Of a DNA stretch of 64,000 bases, positions 8,803 through 17,740 are shown in pieces. The DNA is from Halobacterium salinarum DSM 3754 (GTDB lineage: Archaea; Halobacteriota; Halobacteria; Halobacteriales; Halobacteriaceae), in contig NZ_VRYN01000003.1 of the NCBI RefSeq assembly GCF_008124605.1, forward strand, positions 1-64,000, read 5' to 3'. The stretch's first letter is position 1. Each line of letters starts with the position of its first letter. The position numbers and the translations under genes were made by a program. The notes under the pieces were generated by a model. It was not told where the DNA came from and searched no databases. It saw only the letters and a program-made list of their open reading frames with translations.

Positions 8803-9588
8803 ATGACCGCGTTCACGCTCGATCACGTGATGATGCGTGTCGGTGACCTCGATGCGTCCCTGGACTGGTACGGCGACCACATGGGCTACGTCGAGCACGC
8901 ACGCTGGGAGGCCGACACGTTCACCAACGTCTACATCGGCCCCGAAGACCCCGCCGACGACGCGGCGCTGCTGGAGCTGACGTACAACCACGACACGGCC
9001 GACTACGACAACGGCGACGCGTTCGGACACATCGCGGTGCGCGTCGACGACGTCAGCGACGCCTACGAGGAGCTGCTGGCTGGTGGCGTCGCGGACTACC
9101 GCGATCCCGAGTCCTGTGGTGGCAGCTACGCGTTCGTGAAAGACCCCGACGGCCACGAGATCGAACTCGTGGCGGGCGACGCCGGTCAGCGCTGGAGCAT
9201 CGACCACACGATGGTGCGGGTCGCCGACGCCACCCAGCACCTCGGGTTCTGGACGCGCGTCTTCGGGTACGAGCACACGGGCCGCTGGGAGGCCGACAGC
9301 TTCGCGAACTACTTCATGAAGCCGCCGGCGGCCAGCGACGCCGCGATGGCGGTGGAGTTGACGTACAACTACGACGACCGCACGTACACGTTCGGCGACG
9401 GGTGGGGGCACCTCGCGGTGCGCGCCGACTCCCTCCAGGACGACTGGGCGACGCTGCTGGAGCGGGAGACGGCTGACTACCGGGACCCGGCGTCCTGCGA
9501 CATGAACTACGCGTTCACGAAGACGCCCGACGGCCACGAGATCGAAGTGTTGAACCCCGAGTCGTCGCCGATGGATCGGTCGGCGTAA
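8803..9588 (+). CDS. Tandem VOC (glyoxalase I-like) protein
   Basis: A 261-residue protein built of two VOC domains, about residues 1-125 and 130-255. Each copy has the start pattern DHxMxRV, a central AVRxD segment and the end PDGHEIE (KDPDGHEIELVAG and KTPDGHEIEVLNP). The metal-binding His/Glu positions (DHVMMRV, LELTYN, GHIAVRV, HEIEL) appear in both halves, fitting a fused glyoxalase I, where bacterial enzymes are usually homodimers of one domain. Glyoxalase I converts the thiol hemiacetal of methylglyoxal. Haloarchaea use gamma-glutamylcysteine rather than glutathione, so the thiol would differ; this is inference. Confidence 0.85.
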   Translation: MTAFTLDHVMMRVGDLDASLDWYGDHMGYVEHARWEADTFTNVYIGPEDPADDAALLELTYNHDTADYDNGDAFGHIAVRVDDVSDAYEELLAGGVADYRDPESCGGSYAFVKDPDGHEIELVAGDAGQRWSIDHTMVRVADATQHLGFWTRVFGYEHTGRWEADSFANYFMKPPAASDAAMAVELTYNYDDRTYTFGDGWGHLAVRADSLQDDWATLLERETADYRDPASCDMNYAFTKTPDGHEIEVLNPESSPMDRSA

Positions 9589-9703
9589 CGGGCCGGCGCG
9601 GCGACCCCGGGTATTTTTGTTGGCTGGCTGCTCCACGCACAAATATGGGCGCACCGCGGACTGTGAGCCGCCGGCTGAGGACACGCCGCCAGGGGTGGGT
9701 GTG

Positions 9704-10078
9704 ATGTACGCGACACCCATCGGGTACGCCGACACCCGCTTCGAGACAGCCGCGGACGCCCCGCGACAGGGCGTCGAGACGCCGTACGCGGCGAACGTAC
9801 AGGTGTACGAGTCGTTTCGCGGGGGGCTTGTGGGTTTGGAACCCGACGACCGGGTGGTGGTTGTGTGGTGGGCCGACGACGCCGACCGGGACGTGTTGGC
9901 GGTCCGGGACGGCGATCGGGGCGTGTTCACCACGCGGTCGCCGGCCCGCCCCAACCCGGTGTGTATCACGCCGTGTGAGTTGCTGGCCGTCGACGCCGCG
10001 GACGGAACACTCGCAATCCGGGGGGTGGATATGGCGCACGGCTCGCCGGTCCTGGATCTGAAGCCGGCGCTGGACTGA
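9704..10078 (+). CDS. TrmO/TsaA-domain protein (UPF0066)
   Basis: A 124-residue protein beginning MYATPIGYADTRF and containing a beta-barrel core with RPNPVCITPCELLAVD and a closing GVDMAHGSPVLDLKP. These are the UPF0066/TsaA signatures; the E. coli member TrmO methylates N6 of t6A37 in tRNA-Thr(GGU) using S-adenosylmethionine. The ATG at 9704 is chosen because the family starts just before the P-I-G strand; a longer in-frame extension upstream has no conserved sequence. A tRNA-Thr gene lies 2 kb downstream, which may be chance. It converges on dph5 with stops 1 nt apart. Confidence 0.8.
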   Translation: MYATPIGYADTRFETAADAPRQGVETPYAANVQVYESFRGGLVGLEPDDRVVVVWWADDADRDVLAVRDGDRGVFTTRSPARPNPVCITPCELLAVDAADGTLAIRGVDMAHGSPVLDLKPALD

Positions 10079-10079
10079 C

Positions 10080-10862
10080 CTACAGCGCGTCCGCCGGCGC
10101 GCCCGCGAGCTCGCGGAGCGCGTCGCGCTCGACGTGGTGCAGCGACCCCGGAACGACGAGCAGATGCAGGGGGCTGCCGAAGTCCGCGTCCGCGAGCGCA
10201 CCCAGGCGGTCGGCCCGCACCGTCGCGTCCGGCGCCCCGGCGCGCGCGACCACGACCCCGAGGGCGTCCGCGTCCCAGTTGGTCGCGAGCAGGTCGGCCG
10301 CCTGGCTGGCGGTCATGTAGGCGTCCCCGTCGACACGGAGGTGATCGACCTTGATGTCGAGGTAGACCAGCGTGTGCAGGCCGCGCTCGCGGTTGGCCTC
10401 GATGGTGTCGGTGACCGATCCGGGAACGCCGTCGGCCCCGTGCGCCCACGGGAACGGCAGCGTCGTGGCCTTGCCGAAGCGGTAGTTCTGGAGGCCGGTG
10501 AGGCCTGCCGCGGCGGACGCGGCGGTCGGCGCGTGGATCACTCGCGTGTCGATGCCGCGGTCCGCGGCGCGCATCCGGAGGTCGACGTGTGTCGTCGAGA
10601 TCATCGTGTCGCCGGCCGTGAGGAACACGGCGTCGCCGTCGGCGGCGGCGTCCAGGATCGGCTCGGGGTGTTGTTCGACGCCCGCGCGGTCCCGGCGCTC
10701 GATGGTGGTGTCGTGGTGGGCTTCGAGGGCGGCGACATCGGTGCCGATCAGCCGGCTGGTGTAGAACTCGGCGAACACGCGGTCGGCCGCCGCGATGGCG
10801 TCGCGGCCGGCGACGGTGACCGACGCCTCGTCGTAGAGGCCGAGCCCGACGAACGTGAGCAT
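10080..10862 (-). CDS. dph5: Diphthine synthase
   Basis: A 260-residue member of the tetrapyrrole-methylase fold. Diagnostic pieces are the start LTFVGLGLYDEASVTV, AGDTMISTTHVDLRM for the SAM site and LQNYRFGKATTLPFP, which is specific to DphB/Dph5. The enzyme trimethylates the modified histidine of elongation factor 2 on the way to diphthamide. It is divergent from trm5 with 87 nt between starts. The start is the only one giving the canonical MLTFVG N-terminus. Confidence 0.93.
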   Translation of the reverse strand: MLTFVGLGLYDEASVTVAGRDAIAAADRVFAEFYTSRLIGTDVAALEAHHDTTIERRDRAGVEQHPEPILDAAADGDAVFLTAGDTMISTTHVDLRMRAADRGIDTRVIHAPTAASAAAGLTGLQNYRFGKATTLPFPWAHGADGVPGSVTDTIEANRERGLHTLVYLDIKVDHLRVDGDAYMTASQAADLLATNWDADALGVVVARAGAPDATVRADRLGALADADFGSPLHLLVVPGSLHHVERDALRELAGAPADAL

Positions 10863-10949
10863 GCCCCGAGTTGGGCGGGCGGCGTCGTATGGGTTTCGAG
10901 TCGCCGCGAGAACGACACCGGTAAGCATCGCGCTTGCCGACGTGGCACC

Positions 10950-11933
10950 ATGGCAGTGCCCTGCGTTCGCGTGCCCGTCGACGACGGTGAAGCAACCCGA
11001 CAGCGGCTCGCGGACGCCGACCTGATCGACGACACGCACGCCATCGCGGCCGCGGATGGCGCGCTGCACATCCCCGTCACGGACGCCGCCGCCGTGCCGG
11101 ACGCGCTGTCGGTGGTGTCGTTCGACGCGCCGCCCCGGCGGACGCAGACGACGCCCGCGGACATCCTGGGGTTCGACCCGTCGTACGCGCGCCTCGGCGA
11201 CATCGTCATCGTCGACGAGGACGACAGCGACCGCGCGCACGCCATCGCGGACGCGGTCGTGGAGTCCGACATCCCCGTCGAGGCGGTGTTGAACCGCGCC
11301 TCGAAGATCAAAGGCGAGCAGCGCGTCCGGGAGTGGGACGTGATCGCGGGGGACTCCACGGAGACGGTCCACCGCGAGTACGGCCACGCCTTCGCACTGG
11401 ACGTGGCGGCGGTGTACTTCTCGCCGCGGCTGGCGACCGAACGCCACCGCGTCGTCGAGCAGGTCACCGCCGGCGAGCACGTCTTCGACATGTTCGCCGG
11501 CGTCGGCCCGTACGCGGTGCCGATGGCGTCGGCGGGCGCGAGGGTGGTTGCGACGGACGTCAACGAGACCGCCATCGACTACCTCCAAGCGAACGCCGCG
11601 CGCAACGGCGTCGACGACCGCGTCACGGGGGTTGCCGGCGACGTGCGCGAGGTCGCCGGCGAGTACACCGGCTGGGCGGACCGCATCGTGATGAACCTGC
11701 CACACACTGCCGACGAGTTCCTCGAGACGGCGGTGGCGCTGGCCGGCGACGAGTGCACGCTGCATTTCTACGACATCCAACACGAGGACGGCCGGTTCGA
11801 CGCCGGGGAGGCCGCGATCCGCGCGGCAGCCCAGCCGGCGTACGACGTGACTGTGGCGACCCGCCACACGGTGCGGTCGTACGCCCCCCACGAGTTCAAC
11901 GTGGTGCTTGACGTGTCGCTGTCGCGGCGGTGA
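10950..11933 (+). CDS. trm5: tRNA (guanine37-N1)-methyltransferase Trm5-type
   Basis: A 327-residue class I SAM methyltransferase of the Met-10+/Trm5 group. An N-terminal domain precedes LNRASKIKGEQRVREWDVIAG; the Rossmann part has DMFAGVGPYAVPMA (SAM binding), ATDVNETAIDYLQANA and the catalytic motif NLPHTADEFL. The enzyme forms m1G37, which prevents frameshifting. The next gene downstream is tRNA-Thr. The ATG at 10950 is preferred because in-frame sequence upstream overlaps the divergent dph5 gene and has no family similarity. Confidence 0.92.
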   Translation: MAVPCVRVPVDDGEATRQRLADADLIDDTHAIAAADGALHIPVTDAAAVPDALSVVSFDAPPRRTQTTPADILGFDPSYARLGDIVIVDEDDSDRAHAIADAVVESDIPVEAVLNRASKIKGEQRVREWDVIAGDSTETVHREYGHAFALDVAAVYFSPRLATERHRVVEQVTAGEHVFDMFAGVGPYAVPMASAGARVVATDVNETAIDYLQANAARNGVDDRVTGVAGDVREVAGEYTGWADRIVMNLPHTADEFLETAVALAGDECTLHFYDIQHEDGRFDAGEAAIRAAAQPAYDVTVATRHTVRSYAPHEFNVVLDVSLSRR

Positions 11934-12010
11934 TTCGCAAGCCTTATTTCTCGGATGCGGCTACCAACGAGTGCGACGAGTGGTCGTCACGCGACGGTGT
12001 GTCGCAGCGC

Positions 12011-12082
12011 GCCGGTGTAGCTCAGCGGTAGAGCGATTCCTTCGTAAGGAATAGGCCGAGGGTTCAAATCCCTCCACCGGCT
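12011..12082 (+). tRNA. tRNA-Thr (CGT anticodon)
   Basis: Acceptor GCCGGTG (12011-12017) pairs with CACCGGC (12075-12081). The D arm contains TAGCTCAGCGGTAGAGC. The anticodon stem ATTCC/GGAAT encloses loop TTCGTAA, giving anticodon CGT, which reads ACG. The T loop is GGTTCAAATCC. No intron and no encoded CCA. A TATA-like CTTATTT lies near 11950. Confidence 0.97.
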
Positions 12083-12194
12083 TCAGGAAGTCCGCGGTCG
12101 GATCCTTCTGCATCACTGAAACGACAGCGATGCGTCGGGGCTGGGCTGTGCCGGCTCCGAGACGGTTATGCCGTCCGAACGCGAACCGGTGGGT

Positions 12195-12419
12195 ATGCCA
12201 ACGGGGGAGATACTGGTGTCGTGTTCGTGTGGGTTCGAAGCGGCGTTCGATCGGCTCCGGGACGCCCGGGGAGTGCTCGCAGCCAACGAGGACGCCGGCC
12301 ACGACGCCGAGTGGGAGATCCAACGGCTCGCAAGCGGGGTCGAGGAGGCCGGTGCGGACGCCGGCGTGTGTGGTGATCCCACGCCGCCGGCGTCACCGCT
12401 GTACCGCAGTGACCTGTGA
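12195..12419 (+). CDS. Small protein with CSCGF motif
   Basis: A 74-residue protein opening MPTGEILVSCSCGFEAAF, then a helical region (LRDARGVLAANEDAGHDAEWEIQ in part) and a tail containing a third cysteine. The C-x-C-G-F start and the GHDAEW patch look like a half zinc ribbon with His/Cys ligands, a recurring type in haloarchaeal small proteins. Function is unknown. The ATG at 12195 is preferred over an upstream in-frame ATG at 12168 because conservation would be expected to begin at the beta strand EILVSCSC. It is 112 nt downstream of tRNA-Thr. Confidence 0.65.
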   Translation: MPTGEILVSCSCGFEAAFDRLRDARGVLAANEDAGHDAEWEIQRLASGVEEAGADAGVCGDPTPPASPLYRSDL

Positions 12420-12471
12420 CCGTGTCGGCGTACGGAGCGGTGCGAGGGGGCTGGCGGCGACTGCGCGCCGA

Positions 12472-12948
12472 CTACGCCTCGCCGAAGGCGGCGCGGGTCT
12501 GGCGGTGCCGGAAGCGAAACATGCCCCAGAGCACGGGGGGTGCACCGACAGCGCCTAAGCCGCCAAGCGGCGGCTCGTATGCGACGCGATCCCGGAGCAC
12601 CGTCTGGTCGCCGTCGGCGTAAAACGAGTGGGTGTGCTCCCACTCGGGAAACGGACCGTTCTCCATGGTGTCGACGAAGTACGCGTGGTCGTCTTCGGTC
12701 GCGCGCTCGGTGATGACGGACGTCCAGGTCTGCCTGGGGCCGACGCCGAACGGCTCGACGGCCATGTTTATGCGCGTCCCCGCCACGAGTTCGTCGCCGT
12801 CGCGCTGTCCCTGTGGCCACACCACGTCCTCGACAGTGAGGTTCGCCCACTCGGGCGTCAGCGCCAGCAACCCGTCGACGGTGGAGTGAAACGCCCACAC
12901 GGACTCCAGGGGCGCGTCCACTCGCAGATCGCGCTTGAACGTCTGCAT
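12472..12948 (-). CDS. SRPBCC-superfamily (START/Bet v1-like) protein
   Basis: A 158-residue protein starting MQTFKRDLRVDAPLESVWAFH, the opening strand and helix of polyketide-cyclase/START-like ligand-binding folds. Later strands include TRINMAVEPFGVGPRQTWTS, and a C-terminal region VAYEPPLGGLG followed by an amphipathic helix. Length and pattern match haloarchaeal SRPBCC proteins related to cell-division inhibitor SulA-like or CoxG families. It probably binds a hydrophobic ligand; the ligand is unknown. The start chosen gives the canonical first strand; a GTG-type extension of five residues is possible. Confidence 0.75.
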   Translation of the reverse strand: MQTFKRDLRVDAPLESVWAFHSTVDGLLALTPEWANLTVEDVVWPQGQRDGDELVAGTRINMAVEPFGVGPRQTWTSVITERATEDDHAYFVDTMENGPFPEWEHTHSFYADGDQTVLRDRVAYEPPLGGLGAVGAPPVLWGMFRFRHRQTRAAFGEA

Positions 12949-13066
12949 ACGTCCGCTACGCACCAGGCGCGCAAAACTTCAGGGGGTTCGGGACCCGCAG
13001 GTTGTGCCGTGATAGCACACGCGTCCCGCAGGAACGATTATGAGGGATGGCCGCGATCCTGCTGGC

Positions 13067-14215
13067 ATGCCTTCGGAGCGCGCGGCTGCGGTCACGCCGT
13101 TCGCCGCGATGGATGTCCTCGAACGCGCCGCCGACCGTGCGGACGTGATCCACATGGAAGTGGGCGAACCCGACTTCGCACCCCCAGCCGCGGCCACCGA
13201 GGCAGCAGTCGACGCGCTGCGCGCCGGCGACGACGATTACACGACCTCGCGCGGCAGGCGGTCGCTTCGTGACGCGATCAGCGGCTACTACGCCGCCGAA
13301 TACGGCGTTTCGGTCCCGGCCGAGCGCATCGTCGTCACGCCAGGCTCCTCGCCGGCGCTCCTGACCGTGCTGTTGGCCACTGTCGACCCCGGCTCGGCGG
13401 TCGTTCTCAGTGACCCACATTACGCCTGCTACCCGAACTTCGTGCGGCTCGCCGACGGGGTCGTGCGCACCGTTGGTCTCGCGCCCGACGCCGGCTTCCA
13501 GCCCGCCGTCAGTGACTACGACGCGGCGATCGGCGATGACACCGCCGCCATGCTCCTGAACTCCCCCGGCAACCCCACCGGAGCCGTGATCGACGGGGAG
13601 AGCCTGTCGGCGCTCGTGGCCCTCGCCGACCGCACCGACACCGCCGTCGTCTCCGACGAGATCTACCACGGGCTGGCGTTCGACGCCGCCGCGCACTCGG
13701 TGCTGGAGTACACCGACGACGCGTTCGTGATCGACGGCGTCTCCAAGCGCTACGGCATGACGGGGTGGCGGCTGGGCTGGGTGGTGTGCCCGCGCCGGTA
13801 CGTCGATACGATCAACGCGATCGCCCAAAACACACTCATCTGCGCGCCGTCGTTCGTTCAGGCCGGCGCTGAGGCGGCCATCCGACACGGGACCGACTGG
13901 CTCGACGGCGTGCGGGCCGACTACCGGACGCGCCGCGACATCCTGTGTGCTGCCGCCGAGCGCTGGGGGTTCGACCCCGGATACACGCCGGCGGGCGCGT
14001 ACTACATGCTGTTGGATGTGTCGCGGCTGGGTGCTGCGCCCGCTGTTGCCGACGCGCTCCTCGAAACCGCGGGCGTCGCGGTGACGCCCGGCCCGGATTT
14101 CGGTGCGAACGCAACCGAGTACGTGCGGGCGTCGTTTGCAGTGAGTACCGACGCTGTGCGCGAAGCCGTCGCTCGCATCGATGCTGTGCTCGCCAGCGCC
14201 ACGACGCTCACTTGA
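13067..14215 (+). CDS. aspB3: PLP-dependent aminotransferase (class I/II), probable aspartate aminotransferase
   Basis: A 382-residue fold-type I aminotransferase. Visible motifs are MEVGEPDFAPP (substrate loop), GSSPALLTVLLATV, NSPGNPTGAV (Asn for PLP), SDEIYHGL (Asp and Tyr for PLP), and GVSKRYGMTGWRLG with the Schiff-base lysine. The neighbour arrangement with the Lrp regulator (tail-to-tail, stops overlapping by 8 nt) matches H. salinarum aspB3-lrpA1, where LrpA1 was reported to regulate aspB3 in an aspartate-dependent way. The assignment to aspB3 rests on that context; substrate is inferred. Confidence 0.85.
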   Translation: MPSERAAAVTPFAAMDVLERAADRADVIHMEVGEPDFAPPAAATEAAVDALRAGDDDYTTSRGRRSLRDAISGYYAAEYGVSVPAERIVVTPGSSPALLTVLLATVDPGSAVVLSDPHYACYPNFVRLADGVVRTVGLAPDAGFQPAVSDYDAAIGDDTAAMLLNSPGNPTGAVIDGESLSALVALADRTDTAVVSDEIYHGLAFDAAAHSVLEYTDDAFVIDGVSKRYGMTGWRLGWVVCPRRYVDTINAIAQNTLICAPSFVQAGAEAAIRHGTDWLDGVRADYRTRRDILCAAAERWGFDPGYTPAGAYYMLLDVSRLGAAPAVADALLETAGVAVTPGPDFGANATEYVRASFAVSTDAVREAVARIDAVLASATTLT

Positions 14216-14636
14216 GGCGTTCCTGGAGGAACGAGGGGTGGGCGGCCGTGACGCCGTCGATAGCCAAAACCTCGTCGCTGATCACGTCACCGAGCGCATC
14301 CCCGTCGGCGGCCCGTACCTCCGCCATCAGCATGTGATCGCCACTCGAAGAGTACAACGCCTGCACGGAGTCGAGTTCCTGGAGTGTGCGGGTCGCCTCC
14401 ACGTACTGCTCGGAGGCCACGTCGATCCCGACCATCGCGATGCTTTGCCCGGACAGCTTCTTGGGGTCGACGTCGGCGGAGTAGCCGACGATGACGCCGT
14501 CCGATTCGAGTTGGTCGATGTATTTGCGGACGGTCGGCTTGGAGACGTCCGCACGCTCCGCGATGGCCGCATACGACGCTTGCGCGTCCTCTTCGAGCGC
14601 GGCGAGGATTCGCTCTTCTGTCGATTCAGTGCTCAC
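14208..14636 (-). CDS. lrpA1: Lrp/AsnC-family transcriptional regulator
   Basis: A 142-residue feast/famine regulator. Residues 1-55 are the winged helix (ILAALEEDAQASYAAIAERA, then SKPTVRKYIDQLESDGVIVG); residues 60-140 are the RAM ligand-binding domain (AMVGIDVASEQY, GDHMLMAEVRAAD). It begins with GTG. A/T-rich sequence GATATTTTTTC about 25-30 nt upstream suggests a leaderless mRNA. The position between aspB3 and porBA matches LrpA1 of H. salinarum, reported to act on aspB3 and its own gene. Confidence 0.88.
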   Translation of the reverse strand: MSTESTEERILAALEEDAQASYAAIAERADVSKPTVRKYIDQLESDGVIVGYSADVDPKKLSGQSIAMVGIDVASEQYVEATRTLQELDSVQALYSSSGDHMLMAEVRAADGDALGDVISDEVLAIDGVTAAHPSFLQERLK

Positions 14637-14772
14637 GTCAGGATATTTGGTTCGTGTGAAAAAATATCTTCCGAATCGTCAACCGACAGCGGAACGACAC
14701 GGAACCACCGTTGGAGCGGCGCTACCGCCAACACTGCGACACGTAGCCGACAATCAAAACGACCCGGTGTCG

Positions 14773-15711
14773 TTACTTGTGGCGGTCGATGACGTCGAAC
14801 GAGCGCTCCCACTCGTAGTCGTCGTCGAAGTACCGCTTTGCAACCGGTTCCTCGGGCATGTCCCCGCGGGACTGCTTTTCGGCCTGATACGACGGCCGCT
14901 GCTCGTCCTGGTAGTACCGGCCGGTCAGCACGGTCCCGTCGTAGAGGGCTTCCTCGGTCTCGGTCATCAGCTCCTGTGCCTCCCGCCGGTCCGTGACGTC
15001 GAAGTCGTACTCGTCGGACTCCTGGACGTCCACGTACGGGACGTACTGCTTGGCGTCCTTGTTCCAGGTCGGACACTGCGTCAGGAAGTCCACGTGCGCG
15101 AAGCCGTCGTGCTGGATGGCTTCCACGAGGATGTCCTTTGCCTGGTTGGGGTTCACGGCCGCGGTTCGCGCCACGTACGACGCCCCCGAGGTCATGCTCA
15201 GCGAGAGCGGTCGGATCGGGGACTTCGCGGAGCCGTGGGGCTGGGTCTTGGACTTGTGGCCCTTCGGGCTCGTCGGCGATGTCTGGCCCTTCGTCAGGCC
15301 GAACACTTCGTTGTTGAACACGATGTACGTGATGTCGTGGTTCTCCCGGGCGGTGTGCATGAAGTGGTTGCCGCCGATCCCGTAGCCGTCGCCGTCACCG
15401 CCGGCGGCCACGACCTCCAGGTCGTGGTTGGCCAGCTTCGCGGCGCGGGCCACGGGCAGGGAGCGCCCGTGGATCGTGTGGAAGCCGTAGCTGTCGAAGT
15501 AGCTGTTGAGCTTCCCGGAACAGCCGATCCCGGTCGCAAGCAGTATCTCCTCGGGGTCCTTGCCGAGCTCCGCCATCGCCCCTTTCAGGGCCTTCAGGAC
15601 ACCGAAGTCACCACAGCCAGGACACCACGTCGGCTGCGGTTCGACGCCGGGCGTGAACGCGTCCCGGTCGACCTCGCGGTCCTCATCAATCGCGCTGAAT
15701 GCCTTACTCAT
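14773..15711 (-). CDS. porB: Pyruvate:ferredoxin oxidoreductase, beta subunit
   Basis: A 312-residue thiamine-diphosphate subunit. WCPGCGDFGVLKAL carries the CxxC, GIGCSGKLNSYFDSYGFHT and the TPP motif GDGDGYGIGGNHFMHTA with NNEVFGLTKGQTSPTS are clear. Together with PorA it oxidatively decarboxylates pyruvate to acetyl-CoA, passing electrons to the halobacterial 2Fe-2S ferredoxin. It starts 2 nt after the porA stop, so the two form one operon. Members acting on 2-oxoglutarate (KorB) are close; the pairing with a fused gamma-alpha PorA and the H. salinarum gene order favour pyruvate. Confidence 0.9.
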   Translation of the reverse strand: MSKAFSAIDEDREVDRDAFTPGVEPQPTWCPGCGDFGVLKALKGAMAELGKDPEEILLATGIGCSGKLNSYFDSYGFHTIHGRSLPVARAAKLANHDLEVVAAGGDGDGYGIGGNHFMHTARENHDITYIVFNNEVFGLTKGQTSPTSPKGHKSKTQPHGSAKSPIRPLSLSMTSGASYVARTAAVNPNQAKDILVEAIQHDGFAHVDFLTQCPTWNKDAKQYVPYVDVQESDEYDFDVTDRREAQELMTETEEALYDGTVLTGRYYQDEQRPSYQAEKQSRGDMPEEPVAKRYFDDDYEWERSFDVIDRHK

Positions 15712-15713
15712 TA

Positions 15714-17600
15714 TCAGTCACCTGCTGCGGGTTCGAGTGTGGTCTGGGCGGCCGGCTCCGCGCCGTCGCCGGCCTGTTCGATCTCAACGGCCTCGACGAT
15801 CTCCGCGGGCTCGAACGGGTTGCCGTTGTATTTCAGGAGACTCGACAGCTTCCCGCCGATGTCTCCGACCTCCTTCTGGATGAGGCCACGGAACTGCTTG
15901 GTGGAGGACATCTCCACGACGATGGCTTCGTCGACGCTGTCGACGAACGCCCGCGTCTCCGCGACGGGGAACGGCGCGAGGTCGCTGATCCCCAACGCCT
16001 TCACGCTGTTGCCGTCGTCGTTCAGCCGGTGGACCGCTTCCTCGACGGTGCCCTCCTGGCTGCCCCACGCGATGAGGCCGATGTCGGCGTCCTCGTCGCC
16101 GTAGTGGGTCTGCTGGTCGCGCTCGTCGAGGTCGTCGCGGATCGCCGCCAGCTTCTGGAGGCGGCGCTCGACCTGCGCCACGCGGTTGTCGGTGTCCTCG
16201 CTGATGTGGCCGTTCGGCCAGTGCTCGTTGCCGGAGGCGAGATACCGACCGCCGGACTGCCCCGGGATCGTCCGGGGGCTGACGCCGTCCTCGACGTCGT
16301 GCTGGTAGCGGTGGTACTTCCCCGTCGGGTCGTGTGGCGCGTCGGGGATCTGGTCCTCGGAGAGCGTCGTCCCGAGGTCCGCCGCCGGCTCGCGGTCGAA
16401 GAACGACGCGTCGACGTTCCGGTACTCCCCGGAGAGCTTCTGATCGTACAGCAGGATCACGGGGATCTGGTAGTCGTACGCGATCTCGAACGCCGTGCGG
16501 GTCTGCTCGTAACACTCCTTGGGGTCTTTGGGGCCGAACGCAACGCGGTGGCTGTCCCCCTGGCTGGTGTACAGCACGTGCTCCAGGTCGGCCTGCTCGG
16601 GCTTCGTCGGCATGCCCGTGGACGGCCCGGCGCGCTGGGCTTCCAGCAACACCAGGGGCGTCTCGGTCATCTCCGCGAGGCCCAGGGGCTCGCTCATCAA
16701 CGCGAACCCGCCGCCGGAGGAGCCGGACATCGCCTTCGCGCCGGCGTGGCTTGCACCCACCGCCATCGCCGCCGCCGCGATCTCGTCTTCGACCTGCTCG
16801 GAGACCCCGCCCATGTCGGGCAACAGCTGGGTCATGATCGTGAACGCGTCCGTCCACGGCGTCATCGGATACCCGGAGATGAACCGGCAGCCGGCGTCGA
16901 TCGCGCCGTACGCGATCGCGTGGCTCCCGGACATGAGCACTTGTGGCTCGTCGTGGCTCCCGGTCGGCACCGATAGGTCGTGGGTGTGCTCCATTTCCGA
17001 CACCTGCTCGTAGGCGTCGCGGAGCACCGTGAGGTTCTGTTCGAGGATGTCGCCGCCCATGGCGTCGCTCATCAGGTCCTCGATGTGGTCGAGGTCCATG
17101 TCGATGAGCGCCGCGGTGGCGCCGACGCCCGCGGTGTTGCGCATGACCTCGCGGCCGTGTTCCTTGGCGAGCCCGCGCAGGTCAAGCGGGTAGAGATGCC
17201 AGTCGTTGGCGTCGGCCTGCTGTTCGAGGTCGCCGACGTCCTCGTCGTCGAGCAGCCCCTCGTCGTAGATGATGACGCCGCCCGCGCGCAGGTCGTCGAG
17301 GTTCTCAGTGAGCGGCTTCACTTCCTCGTCGCCGTAGACGGCCTCCTCGCTCGGGTTGCGGGCGAACGAGTCGCCGAGCGCGAGCAGGAAGTTGTAGCCG
17401 TCACCGCGGGAGGTTACGGTACCGTCCCGCGCCCGGATCTCCACGTACGTGTGGCCGCCGCGGATCCGCGACGGGTAGTGGCGGTGCGTGAAGACGTCGA
17501 GGCCCGAGCGCATCAGCGCTTTGGCGAAATTCTGGCTTGTCGAGTCGATCCCGTCTCCGGAACCCCCTGCGATTCGCCAGATGAGTTCGTCGTCAGTCAT
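15714..17600 (-). CDS. porA: Pyruvate:ferredoxin oxidoreductase, alpha subunit (gamma-alpha fusion)
   Basis: A 628-residue fusion. Residues 1 to about 190 are the gamma-type domain (RIAGGSGDGIDSTSQNFAKAL, HYPSRIRGGHTYVEIRA); the rest is the alpha TPP-pyrimidine domain (MSGSHAIAYGAIDAGCRFIS, GYPMTPWTDAF, MSGSSGGGFALMSEPLG) and a C-terminal transketolase-like part. ATG at 17600 gives the canonical MTDDELIWRIAGG start; an in-frame extension to 17669 runs through likely promoter sequence and is rejected. First gene of the porAB operon. Halobacterial enzymes of this type lack extra iron-sulfur subunits, in line with no delta subunit here. Confidence 0.92.
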   Translation of the reverse strand: MTDDELIWRIAGGSGDGIDSTSQNFAKALMRSGLDVFTHRHYPSRIRGGHTYVEIRARDGTVTSRGDGYNFLLALGDSFARNPSEEAVYGDEEVKPLTENLDDLRAGGVIIYDEGLLDDEDVGDLEQQADANDWHLYPLDLRGLAKEHGREVMRNTAGVGATAALIDMDLDHIEDLMSDAMGGDILEQNLTVLRDAYEQVSEMEHTHDLSVPTGSHDEPQVLMSGSHAIAYGAIDAGCRFISGYPMTPWTDAFTIMTQLLPDMGGVSEQVEDEIAAAAMAVGASHAGAKAMSGSSGGGFALMSEPLGLAEMTETPLVLLEAQRAGPSTGMPTKPEQADLEHVLYTSQGDSHRVAFGPKDPKECYEQTRTAFEIAYDYQIPVILLYDQKLSGEYRNVDASFFDREPAADLGTTLSEDQIPDAPHDPTGKYHRYQHDVEDGVSPRTIPGQSGGRYLASGNEHWPNGHISEDTDNRVAQVERRLQKLAAIRDDLDERDQQTHYGDEDADIGLIAWGSQEGTVEEAVHRLNDDGNSVKALGISDLAPFPVAETRAFVDSVDEAIVVEMSSTKQFRGLIQKEVGDIGGKLSSLLKYNGNPFEPAEIVEAVEIEQAGDGAEPAAQTTLEPAAGD

Positions 17601-17740
17601 AATCTGGTCTGGCCCAGCCGTGGACCAATATGGCATCGTACGCGTGGTCGCCACTAAATCGTTTGCCATCCATTATCACAGAAAAATGATGAAAGACCGC
17701 CCGAGGGCGACCGCAGGGACGCGACCACACCCCCGCGGCG

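Noticed and set aside
14491..16976. Long plus-strand frames across porBA
   Set aside because: They are opposite-strand shadows of porB and porA, low in recognisable motifs, while the minus strand has complete enzyme signatures.
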